Shown in pieces: positions 32,833-45,522 of a stretch of DNA of 64,000 nt. The stretch is from Plasmodium relictum. Lineage: Eukaryota; Apicomplexa; Aconoidasida; Haemosporida; Plasmodiidae. Position 1 is the stretch's first letter. Every line of letters begins with the position of its first letter. Made by a program: the position numbers and the translations under genes. The stretch spans positions 620,001-684,000 of the forward strand of contig NC_041685.1 in assembly GCF_900005765.1 (NCBI RefSeq). Direction: 5' to 3'. The notes under the pieces are model-generated. The model searched no databases, was not told the origin of the DNA, and saw only the letters and a list, made by a program, of their open reading frames with translations.

Positions 32833-35282
32833 TTATTATGAGAAACATAAAATTATTTTTATATATTATATTTCTTTAAAATATATAATATAATATAATT
32901 TATTATTTTAGCAATGTAAATAAAATTTTAAAAAAAAAAAAAAAAAAATTAAAAAGGATTATAGTTCTTATTACTCAAAATTTATATACTCTCTATTTGA
33001 AAGTATTAATAAAATATCCAAATTTGAAGAACAAATTAAAAAAAAAAATTTGTCATTATATGAGTTTTTAATTTATCTTAATCCAATTATTTTTTTCCCC
33101 TCCTTTCATTTTTTTTTTTTTTTTTATGTTCTGGTATTTATTTACTAGCTAAATAGACTTTTTCTAAGTAAAATAGAATGGTTAAAAAAAAAAAAAAAAA
33201 ATTTATATTTTTTACTTATAATAACTGGTTATATAAGTATTGTTACTATATTTTATATTACATATAATTAAATTTTTATTTTTTATTATATACATGAAAA
33301 AATATTACATGATATATACTATATATATATATATATATATACTTATAAATATTACCTTATTTAAAAAGTAAATTATCTTTTTTTATAATTTTTTCTCTTT
33401 AAATGCAATTTTTATATTGGAAAAAAAATGTTATGTCTTTATTTATTAATTTTAATATATTTTCCTAACTTATAGTAAATATTATGAAAAAAAATTTTAC
33501 ACACATGCAATTGTAAAATAGGAAATTCTCTTTAAGTTCATTTGCTATTATTTTTTTTGTTAATATTTTCTGTAAATATATATAAACATACGAAATCATT
33601 TAATACTATATTTTTTTTTAAATTCTGATATATTTTCTATAAATTATATATATTAATTTAAATTATGTTGTAGAAAATATTGGAGAATTAATATTATAAA
33701 AAAAAATATTATGAAATTTTGAGAACTCATTTTTTTTTATATTAAGTTACGAAAAAACGATTGCATTGTAATATGTAAAAATATTTAAATCATGATTTAA
33801 ATAAAAAGTATTATTAAAATCAAAATTTTTTTTAACTGAAACATAATAATCCTAAAAGTTATTTTGAGTGTTAATGATTAAGAGTCAATAATTATTTGCC
33901 TCAGTAAAAATAAGATAAAATTAAAAGAGAAAAATTTTCTTAAAACATTTTTGTATGAACTTATAAGTTCTATATTTAGTCTATAATTAAACACTACCTT
34001 CATGTTCCTTAAAAAAGATAGTCTAATAATAAAAAAAAGAGAAATGATAAAAACGAAATATATGATATAGGAATCATATATAAATATTCGTAAATTACTT
34101 CATCATGTTTTTTTGCATTATATAAAACAAGGAGAGTACTTTATATACTTATTTCTCATTAAGAAAACTTAAAAAAAAAATTATATTATTTATACTACAA
34201 AATTTTTTTTTGATAAAAATGTGGTGCAACATTTTAAAGTACTAAAATAGAATACACATATGTTATTCCTTTTTTTTTTATTAAAATGACATATTTAATA
34301 TTTTTGTTAAAAATATTTATTTTTTTTTTTTATAATTTGATAGAAAAAGTGGATTCTATAATGTTTTTATCCATATTTTTTGTTGCAAAAAAATTAAGTG
34401 ATATCAGATGATAACTTATATATTTCATTATAAAATTACAATAATTTTTAATTTTCACTAAAAAAAAATAGAGAATTATTTTTCCTATGCTGCTATTTGT
34501 TCTTTTTATTTTTAAGATTTATAATTGAAATTAAAACACAAAATGTTGTTCTTTTAACAAGGATAAAACACAATAAATTTTTTATTTCATAAACTGTTCT
34601 TAAAGCATCCTATAATTTGCAGCTCTCCATGTGAAAAAACATATGTATAAAATATATTTTTTTTTTAATTTAATCATGTAAAAAATTATTAAAAACTTTT
34701 ATATAATTTTTTATGGTTCACTTTTGAATACTTATATATAAAAGTAAATTTTTAAATTTGCACACCTCCAAATTTAATATTACATAAAACATCTCTTTTC
34801 TAAAAATTAGAGAATTATATATGATGAATTGTTCATTTCATTAATATAAAATGTATTGATCCTATTATTATATAATTTTATTAATATGGCTAGTATAAAA
34901 AAAAAAAAAGTTTCATATGATTGCATATAGAAAATATAAAGCGACCTAATTATATAAAAAGTTATTTATGAACGTTAATTTTTAAATGGTTAACAAGCTG
35001 AAATTCTTAAATATACACATAAGAAAAAAAAAAAAAAAATAGTTGTAAAAATAAAATAAAAACAATATTATTTTATTTTTGAAACATGAAATTTTAAATA
35101 TATATTTATAACTTTATTTCAAAAAAAAAAAATATTGTATACGATATTATTTTTCTCCTTTACATAAATTCATACTTTTTAAAGACTATATTTTTTTTTT
35201 TTTCATTTTGTGTACGGAAATTTAATTTTTTTATTTTTTTTGTATTTTAAACCTTTTAATATTTTGTTCATATATCTTTAAA
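32833..35282. other. divergent intergenic region
   Basis: 2.4 kb of A/T-rich sequence between the divergent PPPDE and thioredoxin-fold genes. The open frame at 32682-32879 on the plus strand is antisense to the PPPDE first exon. A slightly richer patch at about 34550-34640 is unassigned. Confidence 0.55.
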
Positions 35283-36263
35283 ATGGCATGTGTTAATTTC
35301 AACTCTCCCTATCAAGCAGAAAAAAGAAGAACATCAGAAAATGTAGATATAAATAATATTGGATCTATAAATATGCCTATTGATTATACTGATATGGGTA
35401 GACACTTTTTTTTAATAATTTTATCTAATTGATAATTTTTAAATATATAAATTTTAGTGGAATTTTATAATTATATTTCTTCTTTTTATAGATCTTGTAC
35501 TTTTTCCAGAAGGATCATTAAAAAATATCAATGACACCGTAGTAAGCGAAAAGCACTTGATTGGAAAATCCGTTGCTTTATTTTTTTCAAATGGAGATGA
35601 TCCCAAATGTAGATCGTTTTTACCATTCTTACAACAGGTTACCTCTTTTTGTCTATTTTTATGCATGCTCATATAAACATAATTTATTTTTTATTAGAAT
35701 TTTTTTAAATTATATACAAAGAAAAATAATATCTTCAAATAATATATTCGTGTTCCAGTATATAGATATATATAATTGTTTCATTAATTTATTCTACAAA
35801 AGTCAATGGTTATTATTAACCTTTATTCTATCTTATTTTTTTCAAAAATATATGCTTTATTTATTGTAAAATATTTTTATTCATTTTCAATTATTTTTAG
35901 TTCTATAAAACCATAAATGAAGGAGGATCAAATCAAAAAATAGAAATTATTTTTGTAAGTATTGACTCTAATAGAAAATCATTCGAAGACCATAAAAAAC
36001 ATATGCCTTGGTTATACATTGATATAGATGACCCATTAACAGATATATTGAAAAATCATTTTAGAGTCATGAACTATCATGAAGTTCCTCTATATGGATC
36101 AGGACCTAGAAGTGATGTCCCCTGCTTAATTGTTATCGGTAGTGATGGAAGAGAAGCCCAACTTTTACACATTAGCAGTGGCAGAGATGAAGGTGAAAAA
36201 GGTCTTTTAAGATGGGATTACAGAAATAATATTTATACTTTAAATAAAAGAAATACGATTTAG
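35283..36263 (+). CDS. thioredoxin-fold protein lacking the WCxxC site
   Basis: About 207 residues, three exons: 35283-35397, 35492-35637 and 35901-36263, with phases matching. The fold resembles nucleoredoxin or tryparedoxin: an N-terminal segment, a strand (KSVALFFSN), the active-site loop, a helix ([15 protein letters not shown]), a strand ([13 protein letters not shown]), the PWLYID strand, a cis-Pro loop (DVPCLIVIG) and a C-terminal strand/helix. Where tryparedoxins have WCPPC this protein has DDPKC (Cys78), so only one cysteine and no Trp remain. It cannot run the normal dithiol cycle and is probably structural or monothiol. Redox-dead thioredoxin-like proteins bind microtubules in apicomplexans (TrxL1 of Toxoplasma), so a cytoskeletal role is possible but unproven. 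No signal peptide. Confidence 0.85.
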
Positions 36264-37570
36264 ACGTTCAATTATAGGTACTCAAATGTTAATAAAAAGA
36301 AAAAAAATTTTAATTTTATAAATCTTCCTTTAGATTAATTAATACTATACATATTTAATAATAGATATATGGAATATGAATGTCAATTTTAGATAAATTT
36401 TAGTCAGAAAAAAAGGAAAACTATAAATTATATTTAAATTTTATTTTACTTTGCATTAACTTTATATATTATATTTTTGCCATTTTAATTACTATTATTA
36501 TTACTAATTTTTTTTCTTTTCATAGACATATTTTTTGTACTTTTATTATTTTTAATCTTTATGTATTTGGATTCATTTTTAATTTTATTTTTTTTTATTT
36601 ATTCTTTATTGATTTGTGAAATATACTAATTAAACTATAAGTAAACACCTATATATTAATTAAAATACTGTAAAGAAAAAAAAAATCATTTTGAAAGTTG
36701 TATACTTCGGAATATATATATGAAAGAAAAAAAAAAGAAAATAGAGAAATTAAAATGAAAATACTTTTAAATATAATAGAAAATAATAATAATAAAAAGA
36801 AATTTTATATATAAAGAAATGGAAATTAAAAAATTATTTTAGACCTTTATAATTTAGATAATTTTAAGCCTTTTGCTATGAAAATTCTCACAAAGTATAA
36901 ATCATTTAGCTGACAAAATTATTAGAAATGAAATAAAATGAAAAAGAATTCATAAATAATATGTCACTTAAAAATTAAATTTCTTTATGTTTATATTAGT
37001 TAAAACCATGTATTAGAGAAAATAAAACTTCCATTTATTTATTTAAACTCTGTTAATATTTATCATTATTTCTTTAAAAATACGAAAATTCCTTTAAAAT
37101 GTGTTATAGTATAGGAAGAAATAATAATGGAAAAAATTATTGAAAATATATTTATTAGAATATATTTATTTCTAATTTATCTCCTTTTTTTATTTAAATG
37201 CCTAAAAAATAACACTAAAAGTTTTTAAAACATAAAAAAAAAATGATAAAAATAAATTATACACAATTCTAGCATATTGTACCTTTTTCCACAATAATAA
37301 AAAGATAAAAATCACAGAAAATGAATAAATTTTTCGTGAATCTAGTATATTTCACTTATATATATTACAAATTATAAAAAAATATATATTTATCAAAAAT
37401 TACACTACGTGAAATAATATATTAAGAACTGTTAAAAAAAAATGGAAAAATAATTTTAAACTAGCTTTAAATAAAAAATATATGTTCCACTTTTATGAAG
37501 CATTTAAAATCGTAACATTTTTTTCCAATAAATATAGGAAAGAATAAAAAAATATATTCAAATTAAAATA

Positions 37571-37603
<33 letters not shown>

Positions 37604-37920
37604 ATTATTATATTTTTTTTTCCCTCAAAATAATTCTAATTTTAAGTTATATCTTAGAGAAGTATGCTAATGTAACATATAAAATTTATGTATTTGATTT
37701 TTTTTTTTTTTTTTTGTAATCATATATGATTAACACTTCAAAAACATATTAATTTAATAAAGAAATATTCTTTTGTAATTAATGTTTTTTTTTTATATTC
37801 ATTAAATTATAAAAAATATATATGTAACACCGACCCACATCTTGAAATATATATATAACTAAAATTGTTTGTTAATTTGTAACTATAAAACTATTTAATA
37901 ATATTTAGAATTACACAAAA
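36264..37920. other. AT-rich intergenic region
   Basis: 1.66 kb between two same-strand genes. It holds poly(A)/poly(T) and a short TA tract near 37570. I see no gene. Confidence 0.6.
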
Positions 37921-39691
37921 ATGATAGTAAAATTAAATTATTCTTTTTATTTATTTTTTTTGTATTTTTTTTATATCAATTTTCAATATATTCAATCCGT
38001 AATATGGGATGAAATAAGTGAAGAAGAGAGAAAAAATATAAAACATTTAACTCACGATGTTGAGCTGCAAATTTATAGCCAACATTCTCAAAATGTGATT
38101 GCTTTGTTTTGTAACGATAAAGAATTAAAATGTAAAAATGTATATAAAGAATTTGTTGATGCATCAAATGAGTTACCAGGTGATGAAGTAGTTTTTGTAT
38201 ATGTTGATACATTAGCACTTCCAAAAACGGCTGATAACTTTGAAATAAAAATTGTACCTAAAATTTTAACATTTAGAGATTTTGATCCAGAAAAAGGATA
38301 TACATTTATTAAGAAGTATACAAAAAACAATATATTAGAATGGTTTAGATTGTTACCAGTACCATCTATTGAAGTTATGAACATAAGCAATGTGGAAAAA
38401 TATGTTGAATTACAAAAAAAAAAAGGATATGCTAGCATTATTGCATTTGCTGTTAAGAATTCTGATAATGCTCATAAATTTTTTCATTTTGGCGAAACTC
38501 ATAAAATACCTAATTTATCTGTTGGCTTAGCATATGTTGAAAAAGAAGAAAAAATAGAAATTTTTAATGGACCAGGATCTACTATCCCTAATGATTTAAT
38601 TAAATATAAGGATGTATATAGACCAGATAATAATGTTTGGATTTCTGATCAAATACATAAATTTACTAAAGATTATATGGATCAATTTCCAATTATTATT
38701 GATTATAGTAGAAAAGTAATTAAACCAATAAATAATGATATTTATTTTTATATTTTTAGTCATATAGGAGATTATTCAGATTCTATATATGCAGAATTAT
38801 ACAATGTTATAAAAAATCATCCTGAAGTAAGAAAGTTTCTGCATATATATAGATATTACATTCATCACTATTCATTTAATAAAAATGCTACATATTATTT
38901 TTTTTTTATTGTAAAATAAAAAAATATATATACATAAATTTCTATTTTATAGATTAAATTTGTATTTCCTAAAAGTGAAGAAAGATCTGAATTGTTTCAA
39001 GTAGAACACGATATAAATTTAATATGTATCTTAGATTATAGGAACGCATCATTTGATGCTGTATATCAGTTGCTCAGACCAAAAAAATTCATTAAGAAGA
39101 TTAATGAAGATATAAAATCCGAGATTGTAGAAAAATTTATTGAGGATTTTTATAATAACAAAATTACTCAATACAGAATATCTGAGAAACCTGTGAAAAG
39201 AAGACAACAACAACATTATCAAAAAATATGTACAAATAATTTTGAATCTTTTGTCTTTGATCCTCAAAGAATTATTTTGCTTTTTTATCATGTTCAAGGA
39301 TGCAAAGAATGTAAACCAATATTATCTTTTTGGGAAAATGTGTCTAATTATTTTCACTTAGAACACAAATATAAAAATGTTTTAGTTGCAACAATGGATG
39401 CAAAATTAAATGACATGATTGATGAATCCATTGAATTTTTCCCAAGCTTAGCCATTTATCCAAATGGTTACATTTATATATATATAATTATATTTTTTTT
39501 TCATATTTATATATTTATGTTTTTATAAATATTAACATAAATTGTTTCATATATTTAATTATTTTATTTTATTTTTTTCTGTAGGAGAAAATAAATTAAA
39601 AAGAAGAAAAGTTTTGCTATTTCCTGTCAAGTTAGATACTTTAATTGACATGGTTGATGAAATGTTAGAAGATGTAGAAGAAGATTTATAG
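37921..39691 (+). CDS. protein disulfide isomerase-like ER protein
   Basis: About 508 residues, three exons: 37921-38826, 38953-39466 and 39585-39691, with phases matching. An N-terminal signal peptide (LNYSFYLFFLYFFYINFQ) indicates entry to the secretory pathway. Several thioredoxin-fold segments are visible. The first domain has lost its active site, and the last carries HVQGCKECK (CxxC at 419-422) without the usual Trp before the first Cys. Its cis-Pro region FFPSLAIYPNG follows. The C-terminus is acidic and ends VEEDL, not a clear KDEL/SDEL, so ER retention is uncertain. It is probably a diverged PDI-related oxidoreductase or chaperone for secretory proteins. The third exon is only ~35 codons but completes the domain. 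Confidence 0.85.
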
Positions 39692-40477
39692 AGCGTTATT
39701 ATATTTTTTTTCATGTTGATATATATATATTTTTATTTGATGAATATTAAAGTTTCCAAAGTGCTAAGCAGGAAATAAATTTGATATATATTTAAATTAT
39801 GAAAAAGACAATTTTAATTACAAATAACTGCAAACTGATTTTTATTGCACATGCTTATATCTGTAATTTTTACATTAAATTTTGAAAAAAAAAAAAAATA
39901 GTTCACTCAAAATACATGCATTATTAAAATTTAATTTAATAACAATTGATCTCCTTTTGTTGTTTTTGCTGTTCTACTTGCTGTTTTAATGTTATTACAA
40001 AAGCTTAAACTTATATATATACTGAAATTTATATTGTCTTATTTTTATATTATTTCATATATTAATAAATTTTTAATGCATGAACATGTTTATAACATTT
40101 TATATTATTTTTTTAAGTTTTATTTTATTCAATGCTTAAATAACACAAGAAAAATCCATATACCATAAAAACAATATAAATATGTAAAATGCAACTGTAG
40201 ATTTTTTTTTTTAGTTTACACAGGCATGTGTGTTTAATTTAAAAAAAAGAAAAAAAATTGATAGAACAATAAAATCCCTTAATATAATTTTTACACAAAA
40301 ACAAGTTAATACTTCAACTTTTTATAAAAGCATACAATGTATATATATTCATACTAAATTTTAATTTTATTATATTGTAGCACACTTTATTTCTTATTTT
40401 TAATTTTCTTTTATTAATTTTTATTTTTATTTTTATTATTTTATTTTATTTTATTTTTATTTTTTTGTTTCATTAAA
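39692..40477. other. AT-rich intergenic region
   Basis: Between two same-strand genes; no gene seen. It ends in a T-rich leader with TTTTA repeats just before the transporter start. Confidence 0.6.
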
Positions 40478-41878
40478 ATGCTATATTTAACTAAAGTTGT
40501 TAACAATGCTTGTTTAGCCGTAATAAATTGCGGCTTATGTTTGTCATCGACAAATTTAGCTAGAAAAATGATAGTAGAAGATTTTAAATTATGTCCAGCA
40601 GGATATAGAGGATGTGATAAAGAAAAATGGTATTTTACAACTTTTTATTTTATATTATATATGAGTTCCTTCTTTGGCTGTTTTATTTCTTTATTTTTTA
40701 AAAATACAGACAGAAGAAAATTTATCATAACAATTCATTATTTATTTATGATTGGAAGCTTATTAACAATTTATACTACACCTCATATTATTATATTTTT
40801 ATTTTCCCAAGCATTCTTTGGGTTAGCTATTGGATGCGCAGTTGTTATTGTTTGTTTTTATGTATTGGAATATTCTCCAAAAATATATCAGAATTTTTAC
40901 GGGTTCTATATTCAAACCTTTTTTGCTATTGGAATATTGATTAGTTATATATTTGGTGCTTGTTATGAAAATATAAAATTTGAAAATCCACAAACAACAG
41001 ACTTGGTTCTAAAAATATTATATAAGATACATCTATGTTTACCACTGATATTTAGTTTAATATCTTTAATACTTTTACATTTTGTATTTAAATTAGATAC
41101 TCCATTACATTTATATGCAACGAAAAATTATGATAAATTTGATAAATTAAAAACAAAAATCAATGCGAGAGAATTTGATGAAAAAAAAGAATATCATATG
41201 CATCCTACCACCAAGGATATAACATTAATAAATAATGACATATCAGTTATTGATTTTCTAAAAAACAAAAAATTAAGAAAAGCCTCTCTTTCAGGAAGCT
41301 TTTTATGCTATTTGTATTCATTTAATGGCTATTCTTTATTTTTTACAAAAATATTCTTATTTTATAGAATATTTTCATCTACAATGTTAAACACATTTAT
41401 ATCGGTAGGATTTATTCTACTGTATGTAATTTCTACAATAATATCTACAGTGTTAGCAGAACATTTTCAAAAAAAGGATTTATTAATTACTGGATTGGTA
41501 ACACAAGCTTTAGCATGCGCTGGAATAGTAGGTGCTTACTTTTCATCTTTAGATAATCTTTTTAATCAAATTATTATAACTACATCTTTTGCTACTTATT
41601 TCATTGGTCTATCACTAGGATTTGGACATATGATATGGACTCATGTTTTTGAAATGTTTCCAAAAGAATGTAAAGTTGTAGGAGCATTTTGTTCATATTA
41701 TTCTCTTTTTATAGGTGCATTTATAATATCGGTGTTGTTTGAATTTGCTAACAAACTTGATTACGCCTATTTATTTATTATATTCTTAGTATCATCTATT
41801 GTATCTATTATATGTTTCAATTCCTTCTATAAAGAAGATGAAGAACTTGTTGCTAGAAAAAGCTCCCAAAGACAATAA
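40478..41878 (+). CDS. MFS sugar transporter family protein
   Basis: Intronless, 466 residues with about 12 hydrophobic helices split by a central hydrophilic loop (about 205-260), the major facilitator layout. Helix 2 is followed by a diverged loop (FFKNTDRRKF, where the family has a GRR/K motif). Later elements include GLAIGCAVVIVCFYVLEYSP (helix 4-5 region) and SLGFGHMIWTHVFEMFPKE (helix 10-11), which matches the sugar-porter E-x-F-P motif that precedes helix 11. It is a diverged relative of hexose transporters and much shorter in loops than the main Plasmodium hexose transporter. Substrate and membrane are unknown. The C-terminus is short and charged. Confidence 0.9.
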   Translation: MLYLTKVVNNACLAVINCGLCLSSTNLARKMIVEDFKLCPAGYRGCDKEKWYFTTFYFILYMSSFFGCFISLFFKNTDRRKFIITIHYLFMIGSLLTIYTTPHIIIFLFSQAFFGLAIGCAVVIVCFYVLEYSPKIYQNFYGFYIQTFFAIGILISYIFGACYENIKFENPQTTDLVLKILYKIHLCLPLIFSLISLILLHFVFKLDTPLHLYATKNYDKFDKLKTKINAREFDEKKEYHMHPTTKDITLINNDISVIDFLKNKKLRKASLSGSFLCYLYSFNGYSLFFTKIFLFYRIFSSTMLNTFISVGFILLYVISTIISTVLAEHFQKKDLLITGLVTQALACAGIVGAYFSSLDNLFNQIIITTSFATYFIGLSLGFGHMIWTHVFEMFPKECKVVGAFCSYYSLFIGAFIISVLFEFANKLDYAYLFIIFLVSSIVSIICFNSFYKEDEELVARKSSQRQ

Positions 41879-42718
41879 AAAATTGTACCTATATATATAT
41901 ATAAATGATGAATTTGGATTTCTAAGTATGGAAAATCATAACTTTTCATAAAATTTGTATCAAAAAGGAATTTAAGAAATGAAAAAAAAATTTCAATTAA
42001 ATTATGTAATTTTATTATAAAAAAAAAAAAAATTCATTTATATATTTAGCATAATTTTTAATAATATCAATTTGACATTTGCTTTTTTATTTTCTATTTT
42101 ACGTATACCTCTTTTAAACAATAAAACAATACTTTTTGAATGAATTTATTTAATTTATTATTTCATTGTTTTAAAGTTTTTCTTTTGTAAAATATAACAT
42201 TTTAATTTATTTTTATTTTACCTCATAGACTTATTTTTTTTTTCTTTTTTATATAAAAGTTTGATTTAACTTTATAATTATTTTTAATATATTTTCTATG
42301 GTTTAATATACTTTTTCACTTTTTTTTTTTTTAATTTTCATTATGTTTTATATGCTGCATTATAAGAATAACTTTAAGTTCATTATTTTATCATTTTTAT
42401 TTTTTTAATGTTATTTTATTTTATTTTTTTTTGTAATTATTTTTTAATAAAAATTTAAAATTTTATTGATAAAAAATACATTTTTGGAAAATTATTTTTT
42501 ATCTAAAAAAAAATGATATATAACAAAATGAAGTATTATAATATAAAACTTAATTATTGATTCTATTATTAAGTTGTGTAATATATATTAATTTTTTTCT
42601 TTTTTTAATAATTTGGTTTGTGATTGTCTTTCATGTAATAATGTGTTATTTTTCATATTTCCTAATTTTAATTCATATTGTTAAAATGTAATTTTTTTTT
42701 TTTTTTCACTGAATAACC
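41879..42718. other. AT-rich intergenic region
   Basis: Between two same-strand genes; T-rich, no gene seen. Confidence 0.6.
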
Positions 42719-44110
42719 ATGAAAGAAATAATAAAAATATTTTTTTTTCTGACATTTTTTTTTGTTATAACAAAAAGATATTTATGTGAAAAGAAAAAGC
42801 TAGAAATTGTTAATTATAATAAAAAATCCATTGAAGGTATAATAAAAAACAAAATAAAAAAATATCATGAAAAAAAATTATTATTAATAACAGATATAAT
42901 TAACATTACAGAAACTCATAAGAATTTTTTAAATTTATTAAATAATGAGAAAAATCATATAAAAAATATTATAATTATTAGAAATACTACTGATAACATA
43001 ATTTTCAATAGAATAGATTCTTCTATATACGATGGATTGATAATCATATTAGATATTTTAAATGATGACGTTGTTGCACAATTAAAAATTAATTATGTAA
43101 AATTATTTATAGAAAAAAAAAAGCACATTTTTTTTAGTTTAAATAGCGTTGTAGGAAAAAATTCTATTCACTTTTTAAATGAATTAAACATAAATGTTTA
43201 TGGGAATTATTCGTATGTTAATGACGTTTTTGATAATATTTTTTTAAAAGAAAACACAAATAATGAAAAATTACAAAAGTCTTTTTATACAAATGAAATA
43301 ATACAAAACACTCCAATAGTATATAATAAATACAAAATTTTATTTAAAGGAACAGCTCACTCAGTTTCATTGAAAAACAAATATTATCTGGAAGTTTTAA
43401 CTTGCACAAAAACATGTTTATTGTATGGAAAAGACAACAGCATTATAAAAGAAAAAAAGCAAGGAGTTGAACTATTATTAATATCTTCTATTCAACTAGA
43501 AAATAACTTTCGCTTAATTTTTTCTTCCTCATCTGAAATATTTTCAGATTTTTATTTTGATTTAAATAAAGAAAATAAAAATTTTACATATGATCTAATT
43601 CAGTGGAATTTTAAAAAAAGTGGTATAATTCGTTATAATAATTTTAAATTATATAAAAGAACATTTAAAGAAAATTCTACTTTTTTCATAAATGATTACA
43701 TTCATATGTCTATAGATTTTTACGAATTAAAAAAAAATTATTGGGCTCCTTTTAAAAGAAATGACATTCAATATCAGCTAATTAAAATCAATGTAAAAGC
43801 TAGAAATTTTTTAGATAGCTATAGAGATATACAAAATCCTACATATTTTAAAAACTTTAAGTTACCTAGTGAACATGGTATTTATAAATTACAAATATAC
43901 TACTTAAGAAAGGGATATAACATTTTAAACTTAGAATACTTTTTGCCTGTAAGAAATTTATTACATTATGATAAAAATAAAAAGGTAAATTTTAAAAATT
44001 ACCCGTTTTATTTTTATATATATTTGTCATTGGTTTGCTTATTTTTATTCACATTGATACTGTTATTTGACAATTCTGAACACAATAAAGAAAAAAAAAA
44101 AAAAAATTAA
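42719..44110 (+). CDS. OST48: oligosaccharyltransferase 48 kDa subunit (OST48/WBP1)
   Basis: Intronless, 463 residues. Non-catalytic subunit of the ER oligosaccharyltransferase that transfers glycan to Asn of secretory proteins. A signal peptide (IIKIFFFLTFFFVITK) is followed by a lumenal domain with the family's YDGLIIIL strand. The well-conserved C-terminal half has SGIIRYNNF, a SIDFYE-then-WAPFKRNDIQYQL block and LPSEHGIYKLQIYY. Then come the VRNLLH element, NYPFY, and a single membrane helix (about 435-455). It ends KKKN, fitting a KKxx ER-retrieval signal on the cytosolic tail. The length is close to the human protein. The first half is Asn/Lys-biased and diverged. Plasmodium makes very short N-glycans, which suits a reduced complex. 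Confidence 0.93.
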   Translation: MKEIIKIFFFLTFFFVITKRYLCEKKKLEIVNYNKKSIEGIIKNKIKKYHEKKLLLITDIINITETHKNFLNLLNNEKNHIKNIIIIRNTTDNIIFNRIDSSIYDGLIIILDILNDDVVAQLKINYVKLFIEKKKHIFFSLNSVVGKNSIHFLNELNINVYGNYSYVNDVFDNIFLKENTNNEKLQKSFYTNEIIQNTPIVYNKYKILFKGTAHSVSLKNKYYLEVLTCTKTCLLYGKDNSIIKEKKQGVELLLISSIQLENNFRLIFSSSSEIFSDFYFDLNKENKNFTYDLIQWNFKKSGIIRYNNFKLYKRTFKENSTFFINDYIHMSIDFYELKKNYWAPFKRNDIQYQLIKINVKARNFLDSYRDIQNPTYFKNFKLPSEHGIYKLQIYYLRKGYNILNLEYFLPVRNLLHYDKNKKVNFKNYPFYFYIYLSLVCLFLFTLILLFDNSEHNKEKKKKN

Positions 44111-44793
44111 TTTTAATTATAAATATCATTCTTATTTTTTTCTTAAACTATAATTATATATTTCACTATTTTTAATTTATTATTGGTTACATTATATGCT
44201 TTGTTATATTATTTAATGAACACATTGTTCCCTTCTTTATCTTTTTTTATTATTTTTTTTATTTTTAATAGATCTTACTTTTTTTAATTTTTCCATTTTT
44301 TTTTTTTTTTAAATATATATTTTTAATTTTTCTCATTTATGAATCTTTTATTATATATATTAAAAGATTTAAATTAATAAAAATTAAGTTTGGTATTTTA
44401 GAGTCAATAATAATTTAAATTTTGAAAATTTTTCATATAGTATCTAAATATAAATATTTTAAGTAATACTAATAAATTCATTAATTCCGTTATAAATTTC
44501 AATAAAAATGTATAATAAAAATCGCAAATAAATATATACACATTTTGTATTATAATATATATATATATTTTTTGATTTAATAAAAAAATAAAAAAATTGC
44601 AGTGTAAATTCATCATTAATTTATTACACTTTCATAAAAAATAAATAAGATATGAAATATTAAGATTATTATTATTAAAAAATTGTTAAACTTTTCAAAT
44701 TTTGCTTTTTATTATTAAAGACTACGCATATATCTACGATAGTGTTGTATTTATTCCTCATGTTTTTGTGTTTTATATTAAATATATTTACTC
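44111..44793. other. AT-rich intergenic region
   Basis: Between two same-strand genes; no gene seen. The minus-strand frame 44404-44616 is low-complexity Ile/Tyr/Phe and rejected. Confidence 0.6.
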
Positions 44794-45522
44794 ATGAAAT
44801 ACATAAATAATTTAAAAAATATAGAAAATAAAGTAAAAAAAATATCTGAGCAATGTTCTATTAATACACCAAAAATATTAATAGTAACAAAATATATAGG
44901 GAATACTGAAATAAATGATATTCATTCTTATGATAAAAAATATCACTTTGGAGAAAATTATCTTGATTCATTAATAGAAAAATCTGAACAGTTACCTAAT
45001 TCAATAAAATGGCATTTCATAGGTAATTTACAATCAAATAAATGCAAAAATATTTTAAAAGTTAAAAATTTATATATGATAGAAACAATAGATAAACAAA
45101 AGAAAGCAATTCTATTAAATAACTATTTAAAAATTATGAATGAAGATGATTTAAAGACTAGCGATAATTTAAAAAAAATTCGCGTTTTAATACAAATTAA
45201 AACTACTGATGATGAAAATAAAACTGGAATCATGTATGATAATTATGAAGAAATTGAAAACACTGTTTTATATATAATTCAAAATTGTAATTTCTTAATA
45301 TTTAAAGGATTAATGACTATATCATCATTGGAAATAAGTAAAAGAGAAAATTCATTTATTATTTTAAATAATATTAAAAATAGACTTTTAAATAATCAAA
45401 TTATAAATAATTACTTTCAGAATAAAAAGTTTCATATGAGTATGGGAATGTCAGATGATTTAGAATTAGCTATTAAGCACCAAACAACTCAATTAAGAAT
45501 TGGAAGAGCCATTTTCAAATAA
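44794..45522 (+). CDS. PLP homeostasis protein (YggS/PLPBP family)
   Basis: Intronless, 242 residues, close to the family's usual 230-275. A PLP-binding alanine-racemase-like TIM barrel that buffers pyridoxal phosphate and has no known enzymatic activity. Family landmarks are all present: the PLP-lysine strand ILIVTKY (Lys33), FGENYLDSL, WHFIGNLQSNK, a Thr/Lys-rich ENKTGI loop, FKGLMTIS, and the C-terminal SMGMSDDLELAIKHQTTQLR then IGRAIF, which holds the phosphate. Probably cytosolic, as no leader is seen. It converges with the TLDc gene. Confidence 0.95.
   Translation: MKYINNLKNIENKVKKISEQCSINTPKILIVTKYIGNTEINDIHSYDKKYHFGENYLDSLIEKSEQLPNSIKWHFIGNLQSNKCKNILKVKNLYMIETIDKQKKAILLNNYLKIMNEDDLKTSDNLKKIRVLIQIKTTDDENKTGIMYDNYEEIENTVLYIIQNCNFLIFKGLMTISSLEISKRENSFIILNNIKNRLLNNQIINNYFQNKKFHMSMGMSDDLELAIKHQTTQLRIGRAIFK

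Noticed and set aside
38992-39528. Separate gene downstream of the PDI-like first exon
   Set aside because: It begins at a non-ATG codon and joins in phase with the 37921 exon through a GT..AG intron, completing one protein.
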